Assembly: GCF_013388255.1 (NCBI RefSeq)
Contig: NZ_CP058215.1
Coordinates: 1,736,001 to 1,800,000 of the forward strand
From: Methanolobus zinderi
GTDB lineage: Archaea > Halobacteriota > Methanosarcinia > Methanosarcinales > Methanosarcinaceae
Length of the DNA: 64,000 nucleotides
Direction: 5' to 3'
A program made the translations under genes and the position numbers. Positions 28,429 to 36,721 of the stretch are shown piece by piece. The notes beneath the pieces are model-generated. The model had not been told where the DNA came from, did no database searches, and was given only the letters and a program-made list of their open reading frames with translations. The stretch's first letter is position 1. The number at the start of each line of letters is the position of its first letter.

Positions 28429-29181
28429 TTATAATCTGAACCAGTCATTATCTTCAGTATCCTTTTCATCAGAAAATTCAATCCCCTGCACAGTGGAACC
28501 TGTGACAGCAGCAATTGCATCTGCAAAATCCCTGAGATAGCTTTTCTGGTTCAGGCTGCCATAGATAAATTTCTTGTCAAGCTGTAGGTTTTGCTGTATG
28601 GTTTCTTCCTTTGGGACAATTGTCACCTGAACATCGGTTATTTCAAGGGCTTTTACCATTGCCTTCCTGAAATCACCTATGCAATATGCTATGCGATGTT
28701 TGTATTTATTGCGCGTTTTTTCCAGATAGCTTGCAAGACGTTCACTTTCCATCTTTAAAAAATCACGCTTAACGGCTGCAACATTGCATTTTCCCATTAT
28801 GAACTTATAATCCATGAAAGGATATTTCGTATCCAGCTCCCGGGGAGTTATGCCACAGGTCCCGAAGACAACAATATGGACATCTTCTGGATCCAGAAGA
28901 CTGAATATGACTTTATCGAATATCTTATGAGAAGGACTCTCATGATATGGCTTTTTTTTTGAGCAGGGAACAAATATACAGACGTCCCTCTCCGGGGCCT
29001 CGTATTCATCGAGTACCCACTCATTGGCACGTATCATATCAGGATGATAGATCAGCTCATCCGTGTCCAGTGGCTTTTCTGATCGTTCGTTCTCGGGTAT
29101 TATAGGGGTCAAGGGAGTGAAGTATCCCGGCAAACTATATATATAATTGACGCAGACAATATACGGTTTTGCATAAACCAT
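28429..29181 (-). CDS. stand-alone DUF5591 (archaeosine synthase catalytic-type) domain protein
   Basis: 250 residues. The sequence PCSKKKPYHESPSH (about 74-87) fits the ArcS motif PC-x3-KPY-x2-S-x2-H exactly. ArcS adds an amine to preQ0-containing tRNA position 15 to make archaeosine. A full ArcS also has a TGT-like N-terminal part and a C-terminal PUA RNA-binding domain; neither is here, so this protein holds mainly the amidotransferase-type domain. It may work with separate tRNA-binding proteins, or act on another substrate. The first 30 residues are poorly conserved, so the start at 29181 is uncertain; an internal ATG at about 29040 is an alternative. Confidence 0.78.
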   Translation of the reverse strand: MVYAKPYIVCVNYIYSLPGYFTPLTPIIPENERSEKPLDTDELIYHPDMIRANEWVLDEYEAPERDVCIFVPCSKKKPYHESPSHKIFDKVIFSLLDPEDVHIVVFGTCGITPRELDTKYPFMDYKFIMGKCNVAAVKRDFLKMESERLASYLEKTRNKYKHRIAYCIGDFRKAMVKALEITDVQVTIVPKEETIQQNLQLDKKFIYGSLNQKSYLRDFADAIAAVTGSTVQGIEFSDEKDTEDNDWFRL

Positions 29182-29235
29182 ACAAGGGCGCAGGATCAGC
29201 CCTTTTTAAGAAATATTTTCGAGAGAGGACAGAGA

Positions 29236-29607
29236 ATGGCAAGTTCAATCCCTGAGATGTTAAGAGCAGATTGTAAATGCGAAGATATGGCTAAATGCGT
29301 ACTTGGCCTGAAAGAACTTGACATAAGTACTTACAAGAAACTTCTTGAAAACGGCCCAATGACGGCAGAACAGCTCGGAGATCTTCTGGAAAGGGAACGC
29401 AGCACAGCCTACCGTTCTTTACAGAATCTCATCTCGGCAGGCCTCGTTTACAGAGAGACAAGATCCATAGATATCGGCGGTTATTACTACGAATATGTGG
29501 CAATCAAACCAGCCAGGGTCAAAGAGATGATAAGGAAGACCGTTGACGAATGGTACCGGAAAATGGGCGATCTCATTGAGAACTTCGACAAAGAACTGGT
29601 TAAGTGA
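29236..29607 (+). CDS. TrmB-like helix-turn-helix regulator with N-terminal cysteines
   Basis: 123 residues. Residues 12-21 hold CKCEDMAKC, an unusual cysteine group before a TrmB-family winged helix (about 25-95; PMTAEQLGDLLERERSTAYRSLQNL is the HTH, described by its first and last residues). A C-terminal helix completes the protein. It lacks the sugar-binding domain of full TrmB. The cysteines could bind a metal or sense redox; inference. It starts at ATG 29236 about 55 bases from the divergent DUF5591 gene. Confidence 0.8.
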   Translation: MASSIPEMLRADCKCEDMAKCVLGLKELDISTYKKLLENGPMTAEQLGDLLERERSTAYRSLQNLISAGLVYRETRSIDIGGYYYEYVAIKPARVKEMIRKTVDEWYRKMGDLIENFDKELVK

Positions 29608-29895
29608 AATATTTCCTGCTCTGCAGAGATCCTGCTGAAGACAGCCAGCAAACTAATAACAGCATGACCATCCGTCACATGCGGCACGACTCGCCGCTGA
29701 TGCACAGAAGAATGCTGGATTTATTCCAGCAGTAGACTTCAAACATCAGGGTAGACACATAATGAAGACCGGCAAAAACTATTCTGAAATACGGTCTGCG
29801 AACCATTTTCATTCGTGTTGACAGGGAACGCCGGCTTCGCCGGACCCTCCGGGATGATTTGAGTTATTCACAATTCCAGACGGCCTGTATAAGAA
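29608..29895. other. 288-base convergent gap with two small hairpins
   Basis: TGCTGGA/TCCAGCA pairs at 29713-29731, and CCGGC/GCCGG around TTC at 29831-29843 forms a tight GC-rich hairpin. A 23-codon frame at 29664-29735 lacks a ribosome site. The GC content of 29825-29860 is clearly higher than the surroundings. I see no tRNA or family RNA. Confidence 0.45.
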
Positions 29896-30448
29896 CTACC
29901 GGTCATTGACAACAAGTGTGCCTGCGATTATATCGTGCAGACCCTGCTTTTTTTCAGTGAAGCCTATCATCAGATAACCCAGATAGAAAATCATTCCCGA
30001 GAGTATCTTTGCGAAGTATCTGACCATTGCTCTCCAGAAAGAGATGCGCTTTCCTTCCATGTCAGTGACTTTTATATCCAGCAACTGTTTACCGAATGTC
30101 GCCTGGTATGACGAGCTTTCCATGATCGCAAAGTAGAGCCAGCGGATCAGCAGAAAGATTGCCATGATAAAGAATACCATTGTGGAAAAGAATGCAGGAA
30201 AGAAGCCTTCACGAGCGAATACTCCCACAACACTTCCGGTAATGCCTCCGAAAATCGCACCCAGGAAAACTGCAATGATTCCGCCTATCAAAGCAACGAT
30301 CACAGCATCGAATATCGCGGCAACAAATCTTTTCCAGAAACCGGCATAGCCCGGATCTTTCACCAGAGAAGCTCCGCAATTGCGACATTCTTCAAGATAT
30401 TCGGGATTATATTCACCACAGTTCGGACAGTACGTACTTACTCACCAT
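29896..30448 (-). CDS. RDD-family membrane protein with zinc-ribbon leader, frameshifted
   Basis: The main frame (29896-30363, 155 aa from GTG 30363) is an RDD domain with three or more membrane helices and the motif KRFVAAIFDAVIV. Reading further upstream in the same frame gives a perfect zinc ribbon (YCPNCGEYN then ECRNCG) but no start codon; instead a stop is met. The ATG at 30446-30448 gives MVSKY in the next frame. The sequence has GTACGTAC at 30430-30437; removing one GTAC joins MVSKY to CPNCG. So a 4-base duplication likely split an intact gene of about 180 residues. It may be a real mutation or an assembly error; translation from GTG 30363 may still give the RDD part. Confidence 0.75.
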
Positions 30449-31276
30449 TTTAAGTTTATGGCAGCAGTGCTATTTAAGTGATTGGAGGATCCTGAAGAAA
30501 AATAATACTGTCAGGTGAATAACTGAAGCTTCCTGCAGGAGATCAGAGCTGAAACATGGAACGTGGATTGTATGTTGGGGATAGGAGAGAGGAATCGCAT
30601 CCACGTTCCTTCTGAAAGCAAACTTCTTGGTTCAGCGGCTGCGGTGATAGCAATTCATGCCACCAGCGCACAGGGTACCACACATGCATGTTTGTGTTAG
30701 TACAGCCCTATATCATACCACACCTATATATAAACATATCTATATTAACTTGTATAATAATTATGATAATGAGGAACAGCTAACACTTAATTGTGACGAT
30801 ATTAGAACATGTTATGAATAAAGCATAACAGACATGTGATTAGAACATAAGCAGCATACAAATCCGTAATACACAATAGGAAATAATATGAATAAACATT
30901 ACATTTTCATAGAAAATCATAAATAATCATACACCGCTGACTGTGTCTGTTTCATACATAATCATAAACAAATATCCATGAATATAATACCCTGTGTAAA
31001 AACTATATGCTTTAGCTTTTCCAAATCTACAAACAGACCATAACAAGTGCTTCTACTAGCACATCAAAGCCCGAAATATCCAATCACAGGGACCTATATT
31101 TGCTAGAGCTGGATCAAAAACAAGTAGAGTATAAATCACGAAATCGTATTATCCACTTTCTTGTATATAGCATAAAGAAGATAATCAAATATACATTACA
31201 TCAAATATATACCATAATACGTTTAGAGAAAAAGAAGTGCATGCGTCAAAAATTAAAAAGAAAAGAATGATTCCTC
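30449..31276. other. 828-base intergenic region, AT-rich with one long-loop hairpin
   Basis: No gene is visible on either strand beyond 6-10-codon frames. The inverted repeat at 30558-30609 is listed separately. A palindrome-rich segment ACACATGCATGTTTGTGT lies at about 30683-30700 and a TATA-like CTATATATAAAC at 30724-30735, so a plus-strand RNA could start near 30760, though nothing coding follows. 30740-31276 is very AT-rich with no repeats that I can see. Confidence 0.5.
30558..30609. ncRNA. candidate small RNA or structured element, second long-loop hairpin
   Basis: GGAACGTGGAT at 30558-30568 and its exact complement at 30599-30609 pair over 11 bases around a 30-base loop. In minus orientation the loop is pyrimidine-rich (ATTCCTCTCTCC and TATCCCCAACA), very like the plus-strand loop of the hairpin at 6598-6650. 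It lies about 110 bases upstream of the RDD gene start on the minus strand, so it could also be its 5' leader. Being an RNA is inference. Confidence 0.4.
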
Positions 31277-31282
31277 TCATTC
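31248..31282 (-). terminator. hairpin with T-rich tail at the PsiE-like stop
   Basis: On the minus strand GAATGA/TCATTC pairs around GAGGAA, overlapping the stop codon, and TTTTCTTTTTAATTTTT follows. This is the U-rich termination pattern used by archaeal RNA polymerase. Confidence 0.45.
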
Positions 31283-31705
31283 AATAGAACACTTGAATTG
31301 CTTCCCTGAAACTATAACCAGATAATATGTAGCCGCAAGAGCAACTATGAGCACACCCATCCCGACAAGGAACATCGGCTCGGTCTCTTTTATATCAATT
31401 ATCAATATCTTACGAACTACTGCAGTAAGACCTACCAGTATAATGACATCCACATTCATTATTGATTCCTCGAGGACCATTTTGATAGTCTCAAGCAATT
31501 CTATACCTATGATCACAATGAAGATAAGACTGAAGATATCAAGTATCTGATTAACATCAACTATCATAAAGGGAGGCGTTATAAGGTCGTAGAGGATAAT
31601 CCATCCGATCTCAAGTGTCGCACTCATGATCACAACTACCATCAGCAGTATTATAATCCAGACAATAAGACGCTGGAAACTATTGATGTGTTTCATTAAT
31701 GACAT
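31277..31705 (-). CDS. PsiE-like membrane protein
   Basis: 142 residues from ATG 31705; a GTG at 31717 lies inside the likely ribosome site GGTG. Four hydrophobic helices make up almost the whole protein. The segment ILDIFSLIFIVIIGIELLETIK (hydrophobic with a charged end) and the position of the two Asp and Arg-Lys between helices three and four match the phosphate-starvation-inducible PsiE family. Role in archaea is not known. A TTTAAATA box lies at about 31786-31794 on the minus strand. Confidence 0.78.
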   Translation of the reverse strand: MSLMKHINSFQRLIVWIIILLMVVVIMSATLEIGWIILYDLITPPFMIVDVNQILDIFSLIFIVIIGIELLETIKMVLEESIMNVDVIILVGLTAVVRKILIIDIKETEPMFLVGMGVLIVALAATYYLVIVSGKQFKCSIE

Positions 31706-32001
31706 GACAACTGGCACCTTTTTTGCAATTTTTGCTTACTCCCATCGAGCAGATCTAAGCTGACAAGATAGAACAAAGTTGTTCTTATTTAAAAGACTGT
31801 GGGTCAGAAAAAGTTCAGGCAAGTATATAAAGAAAAATCCCATACATTGCAGTGACGCACAGGCATATACAGATGTATGACAGACAACATACATGAGCAT
31901 TAACTACTAAATCCAGATGCCAGCTGACAGATTATATAACTAATATATTTTCATTATTCAATGATATTAATTTATATATCAGGATAGTGTAAAAGAGAAG
32001 C

Positions 32002-33075
32002 ATGGAAAGCTTCGGGAAGATGTCACAGGCATTGCTGGTACTGGCCATACTGTCGGTCGTGCTTGCCTATGCACTATATCCTTACATAAATGCTTTTTTT
32101 GGTGCTTTCATATTATATGTGCTACTCAGGCCACTGTATAATCTTCTCACGTCCCGTCTTAAGGTCAGGCCTTCCATAGCTGCAATTACAATGATCATTT
32201 TATCGATAATAATAATCCTTATTCCTCTCTATGTATTATTCACAATAGTCGTCTTCCAGGCACAGAACGCCCTTCTAAATATCGATGAGATCACTGCCTA
32301 TGCGGAAGCCGTCAATATCCACGTACTTCAGGTAAGCAGAGAACTACTACCTGTAGAGATTAACCTGCAGGAAAGGCTGCTGGAGCTGGCTACGGGAATT
32401 GCCAAATACTTCAGCGTAATGGTACTGGATGCCATACAGGAAGTTGGGAGAAGAGCAATTGAGTTCATCATCATGTATTTCCTGCTTTTCTACCTTTTCG
32501 TAGGTGAGAATTCAGCTTTTTTAAAGGATCTTCAGAGAGCGTTTCCCTTCAATGAAAAGAATACAGATCGTCTTCTTGCCGAATTCAGATTACTTGTACA
32601 GACCACCATGATAAGCTCCGGCGTAATTGCAGTCGTACAGGGAGGGATACTTGCTCTAACATTCTACTTACTGGATATAGAAGGTGCCGTACTCTGGGGT
32701 TTTATCACTGCGGTCCTTTCTTTCCTGCCTGTTGTGGGCCCTCCCATCATCTGGATACCTGCAGTCATATTCCAGCTGCTGCAGCAGGATTATTTTAGTG
32801 CCGCAGGAGTACTGATAGGTGGTGTGATACTGAGTTCTGTCGATAACTTCCTCCGTCCCGCAATACAGGAAAAGGTAGGTAAGATCCATCCGCTTGTATC
32901 ACTGATCGGAGTGATCATCGGTCTTAACCTGTTCGGGCTGCTGGGCATCATCATAGGTCCCCTATTGTTGTCGTATGTAGTGCTCATGGCAAGAATGTTT
33001 CATGAGGAATACCTAACACCGAAGAACCTTTTACCTGAATCCATAAATCCTGCGATTGACGAAAAAAGCGACTGA
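32002..33075 (+). CDS. AI-2E/PerM-family membrane transporter
   Basis: 357 residues, about eight hydrophobic helices. The N-terminal pair, the amphipathic central region (about 90-150, HVLQVSRELL) and the late segment FLPVVGPPIIWIPA (about 236-249) are the family signatures (formerly UPF0118). Substrates vary in the family (autoinducer export, Na+/H+ exchange), so none is assigned. A TTTATATATC box at 31971-31980 places transcription near 32000, so this mRNA may be leaderless or nearly so. Confidence 0.88.
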   Translation: MESFGKMSQALLVLAILSVVLAYALYPYINAFFGAFILYVLLRPLYNLLTSRLKVRPSIAAITMIILSIIIILIPLYVLFTIVVFQAQNALLNIDEITAYAEAVNIHVLQVSRELLPVEINLQERLLELATGIAKYFSVMVLDAIQEVGRRAIEFIIMYFLLFYLFVGENSAFLKDLQRAFPFNEKNTDRLLAEFRLLVQTTMISSGVIAVVQGGILALTFYLLDIEGAVLWGFITAVLSFLPVVGPPIIWIPAVIFQLLQQDYFSAAGVLIGGVILSSVDNFLRPAIQEKVGKIHPLVSLIGVIIGLNLFGLLGIIIGPLLLSYVVLMARMFHEEYLTPKNLLPESINPAIDEKSD

Positions 33076-33148
33076 ATTTATTGAACTGCTGAAAAAATAT
33101 CCATAAAAGACAGCAATTATATGGGAACCGGTCATTCTATACCAGGTA

Positions 33149-33787
33149 ATGCCATCTGCAAATATGACCGGTGACACAGATTATACAGACGATCATGTAA
33201 ATTCGTGTAAACTTGTCAACAATACAGGCTCTTCAAAAAGAAAAGATCTTTTAGTTGCAATATCACTGGTATTATTCATAATTGCATGGTCCGTTCTACT
33301 TGTATACTACCCGCCTGAAAAGGTAGTCGAGTTTCTGGGAGTGCAAAACACATACCTCATTGTGTTCCTTCTTGCAGCAAGCGGCGGAGTATCTGCATTC
33401 ACTTCAACATCCTTCTACACTGCGCTGGTCACAATTTCTCTCGGCGGAGTGAATCCCGTATACCTTGCAATTTTTGCAAGTGTAGGTCTGACACTGGGAG
33501 ATATTGTATTTTACGTTGTCGGCAAAAAAGGGAGAAGCTGTGTAACCCCCACATATGGGAAATACATCAACAGATTCCTGCAGCTTGTGGAGAAGGTCAG
33601 TGACAGGACGATCATATTGCTGATCTTCTTCTATTCACTGACCCCACTTCCAAGTGATATACTTGCGATTGTTCTTGCGATCCTGGGCTTTCCCCTGAAG
33701 AAAATGGTTCCTCCCCTGCTTGCAGGAAACTTTGCACTTACCCTGATACTTGCGGAACTCGCAATATACGGATACCAGTTCTTTTGA
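33149..33787 (+). CDS. VTT/DedA-like small membrane protein
   Basis: 212 residues. A polar N-terminal segment of about 30 residues precedes five hydrophobic helices. The VTT-type features are visible: SGGVSAFTSTSFYTALVT near 88-105 and VGLTLGDIVFYVVGKKGR near 117-134, with the second half SLTPLPSDILAIVLAILG near 168-185. The family (DedA, TMEM41) acts in lipid scrambling or membrane homeostasis. It follows the AI-2E gene by 73 bases on the same strand and may share its mRNA. ATG 33149 is next to AGGT; ATG 33164 is an alternative. Confidence 0.78.
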   Translation: MPSANMTGDTDYTDDHVNSCKLVNNTGSSKRKDLLVAISLVLFIIAWSVLLVYYPPEKVVEFLGVQNTYLIVFLLAASGGVSAFTSTSFYTALVTISLGGVNPVYLAIFASVGLTLGDIVFYVVGKKGRSCVTPTYGKYINRFLQLVEKVSDRTIILLIFFYSLTPLPSDILAIVLAILGFPLKKMVPPLLAGNFALTLILAELAIYGYQFF

Positions 33788-33834
33788 TCCGGCAAAAGCA
33801 AATAAAAAAGAATTGTGCGATCAAAGTTAAAGTA

Positions 33835-36525
33835 CTAATTATCTTCTTCAACCGGGATTCTAACAGGAATGCTGAAAGAGAACTTGCTCCCTTTTCCAAC
33901 CTCGCTTTCGACATTAATACTTCCACCATGCAGTTCAACGAACTGTTTAACAAGTGAAAGACCAAGACCCGTCCCATCATGCTGCCGGGACATATCCGAA
34001 TCCACCTGACTGAAGGGTTCAAACAGTTTTTGCTGATCTTCCGGAGATATACCTATGCCCGTATCAATCACCGAAACTTCCAGCATGCCATTTCTTTCAA
34101 CTACATTGATTTCCACGCTTCCGTTATCAGGAGTGAACTTGATGGCATTACTGACAAGATTGTAAAGGATCTGCTTAAAGCGTATTCTGTCCGCAGTCAC
34201 GAACATGTCCCCATTCTCAAAAGAGGTTTTAAGTTCTATTCTGCTCTTTTTCGCCAGGGGAGTAACAATACCTGTTACGTTTTCAATGATCTCAGCCACA
34301 TTGAAACGCTCATAGTTCAGTTCCATTCTTCCGGATTCCACTTTGGACAGGTCCAGAATATCATTGATTAGTTCAAGAAGATGCTTTCCACTTGTGGAAA
34401 TATGTCCCAGTGACCTTCGCTGTTTATCACTCATTTCTCCCAGCATACCTTCAAGTAACATATCAGAGTAGCCTATAATCGCATTAAGCGGAGTTCTGAT
34501 CTCGTGACTCATACTGGCAAGGAACTCGCTCTTTGTCCTGCTTTCCATCTCAGCGATCATCTTGGAGTTTATCAAAGCCTCTTCTGCTTCCTTTTGTCCA
34601 GAGATGTCCTGGAAATTCTCAAGAATACACGGTTTTCCATCAATAGTAATTCTCTTGGCGTTTTTCAGAACAGGATTTTTAGTTCCGTCTTTACGCTTGA
34701 CAGCAGTATCCATACCCTGGAAACCTTCCAGACCTTCTACCCAGATGGGACACAACTTTGAAAGAGAGCCCTTGGGACATATTATATCGCAGGGCTGTCC
34801 TATGAGTTCATCTTTTTTGAATCCGGTGATCTCACAGGTACGCTGGTTCACATCTTCTATAATATAATCCCGCCCGATTATCAGAGTTCCTCCGGGCATG
34901 TTACCATATAGGGTCTGCAGGCGCTCTTCACTTTCCTTTAATATATTCTCAGCTTTTTTGCTCTCAGTAATGTCATGTATACAATACATTACCCTTGCAC
35001 TGTTATCCATATCAAGATAAGAAGTGGAGATGAGAACATCCCTTACATCCTCAGAACCATCCGGCAGGACCATAGTAAAACTACCCTCTCTTCTGGAAAG
35101 GCCCGTGCGATTCATGATCGTCTCCAGGGCAGTATTTTTAAAAATACAACTATTGCAGTCCTCTGTGGTACCACAGCCATAACCGTTAAATGAATTCGGA
35201 CAGGAAAAAGCTTCCCCGGCTCTTAGACCAAGCATTGAGCTCTTATCCTTTCCAGTGACATCAACACACGCAGAATTAATATCCTCAATAACACCGATCT
35301 GATTGATGAGAAGCATCGGCGTAGGTGCAAGATCAAAAATTGAATTCAGTATATTTCTTTGTTTTTCCAGCTTCTGCTCATTCCTCTTACGCTCATGGAT
35401 ATTGCGGCTGATGCCCAGGAAGAACCTGAAATTTCCTTCCTCATCAAGAACCGGATTGATGTGGATTTCCACCCATACGGTAGACCCATCCTTACATGGC
35501 TGCTCTACTTCAATTATCCGCGGAGTGTCCGGAAGTATTCCTTTTTTGAAATCTCTGCTAAATGTCCCAAGTATCCCACTGGCATATTCAAAGGATTCGG
35601 GAGTGAGTTTCCGATCAAGTGGGAGGTCGATTATCTCTTCAGGAGTATAGCCCCTGAGTTTTTCCACGGAAGGACTCAGATAAAGGAATTGACCATTTTT
35701 ATCCATCAGCCATATTACATCATTTGAGTTTTCAGCTATAAGACGGAACTTCTCCTCACTTTCCCGGAGAGCCTTCTCTACAGTCTTAATTTCAGTAACA
35801 TCAATGAAAACAGTGACAAACTGTCCCTCCTCAGGAGAATAGGCATGAATATCATAATGGCGGCCAAGTTCAGGGACATATTGAGAAAAACGTTTTGTCG
35901 TACCTTCCAGAGCAACCTTTCCATATGATTCTATCAGATCGGTGTCTTCCCCTATACCCGGCAGGAACTCTGTTACTTTTTTCCCAATTATTTCAGCCCT
36001 CTTAAGTCCGGTTAGGTTTTCAAAGACCTTGTTGATTTCAAGGAATCTGTAATCAATGGGTTCTAGCTGTTCATTCGTTATGACCTCATGCCGTGCAAAA
36101 CCATAGAGCGGATTATCGACCACACCATTATACCTTTTTTTCTGATCATGGAGTTCAGTAAGGTCTGACTTAAGCTCAATTAGCTTATTAATAGTATAAC
36201 TGAGTTCAGCTTTACTGAAAGGTTCTTTTATGTACTCAGCAAACTTCAAGCCGTCAAGGCGATCAAACAATGAATCGTCAAGATCTGATACAGCAACAAT
36301 AAAAGGAATCTGATTCTGCTTATTGAATATTATTAATTCATCGAGAACCTTATCATTATACCCTTTCGCGAAAAAACAGACAAAATCTGGTCCGTGAGCG
36401 CTGAGCTGCCCGGGAACATCGGCCCTTTCGGGAGACACTACAGATACCAAATGTCCCATATCCTCAAGCTTTTTCCTGAAAACACTGCGGTTCTCACTGT
36501 CCTCGAAAATCAGTACCTTTAGCAT
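33835..36525 (-). CDS. multi-PAS sensor histidine kinase with degenerate receiver domain
   Basis: 896 residues, no membrane helix. N-terminal receiver-like domain (1-120) starts LKVLIFEDS and ends with the Lys of IKEPF, but the phospho-acceptor position reads PDFVCFF, without Asp. PAS domains follow at about 140-260, 265-390, 395-520 and 530-650. The third has FSCPNSF...CGTTEDCNSC, a Cys group; the fourth has CDIICPK and LCPIW. HisKA holds SHEIRTPLNA (about 672); HATPase_c has NAIKFTPD, DTGIGIS and GTGLGLSLVK. It is a close paralog of the kinase at 55280-57637. Cytosolic, probably sensing redox or a bound cofactor (inference). Confidence 0.92.
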   Translation of the reverse strand: MLKVLIFEDSENRSVFRKKLEDMGHLVSVVSPERADVPGQLSAHGPDFVCFFAKGYNDKVLDELIIFNKQNQIPFIVAVSDLDDSLFDRLDGLKFAEYIKEPFSKAELSYTINKLIELKSDLTELHDQKKRYNGVVDNPLYGFARHEVITNEQLEPIDYRFLEINKVFENLTGLKRAEIIGKKVTEFLPGIGEDTDLIESYGKVALEGTTKRFSQYVPELGRHYDIHAYSPEEGQFVTVFIDVTEIKTVEKALRESEEKFRLIAENSNDVIWLMDKNGQFLYLSPSVEKLRGYTPEEIIDLPLDRKLTPESFEYASGILGTFSRDFKKGILPDTPRIIEVEQPCKDGSTVWVEIHINPVLDEEGNFRFFLGISRNIHERKRNEQKLEKQRNILNSIFDLAPTPMLLINQIGVIEDINSACVDVTGKDKSSMLGLRAGEAFSCPNSFNGYGCGTTEDCNSCIFKNTALETIMNRTGLSRREGSFTMVLPDGSEDVRDVLISTSYLDMDNSARVMYCIHDITESKKAENILKESEERLQTLYGNMPGGTLIIGRDYIIEDVNQRTCEITGFKKDELIGQPCDIICPKGSLSKLCPIWVEGLEGFQGMDTAVKRKDGTKNPVLKNAKRITIDGKPCILENFQDISGQKEAEEALINSKMIAEMESRTKSEFLASMSHEIRTPLNAIIGYSDMLLEGMLGEMSDKQRRSLGHISTSGKHLLELINDILDLSKVESGRMELNYERFNVAEIIENVTGIVTPLAKKSRIELKTSFENGDMFVTADRIRFKQILYNLVSNAIKFTPDNGSVEINVVERNGMLEVSVIDTGIGISPEDQQKLFEPFSQVDSDMSRQHDGTGLGLSLVKQFVELHGGSINVESEVGKGSKFSFSIPVRIPVEEDN

Positions 36526-36721
36526 TTATGTTTTTCCCAACCGGCATATAAAAGCCTATTCTGAATTCACATATTCAAAGAGTATAGACTATTCATATAA
36601 TAATATTATGATATATAAATAATATACATTTCTTTAAAATGATTTTGTGGTGAAAAACAAATCAAAAAATAGTCAGTAAAAGTATGGTGAAAAATTGCAT
36701 GAACGGATTAGTCATCTGATA

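Noticed and set aside
29664-29735. 23-codon ORF in the gap after the TrmB-like gene
   Set aside because: No ribosome site and no recognisable composition; treated as noise.
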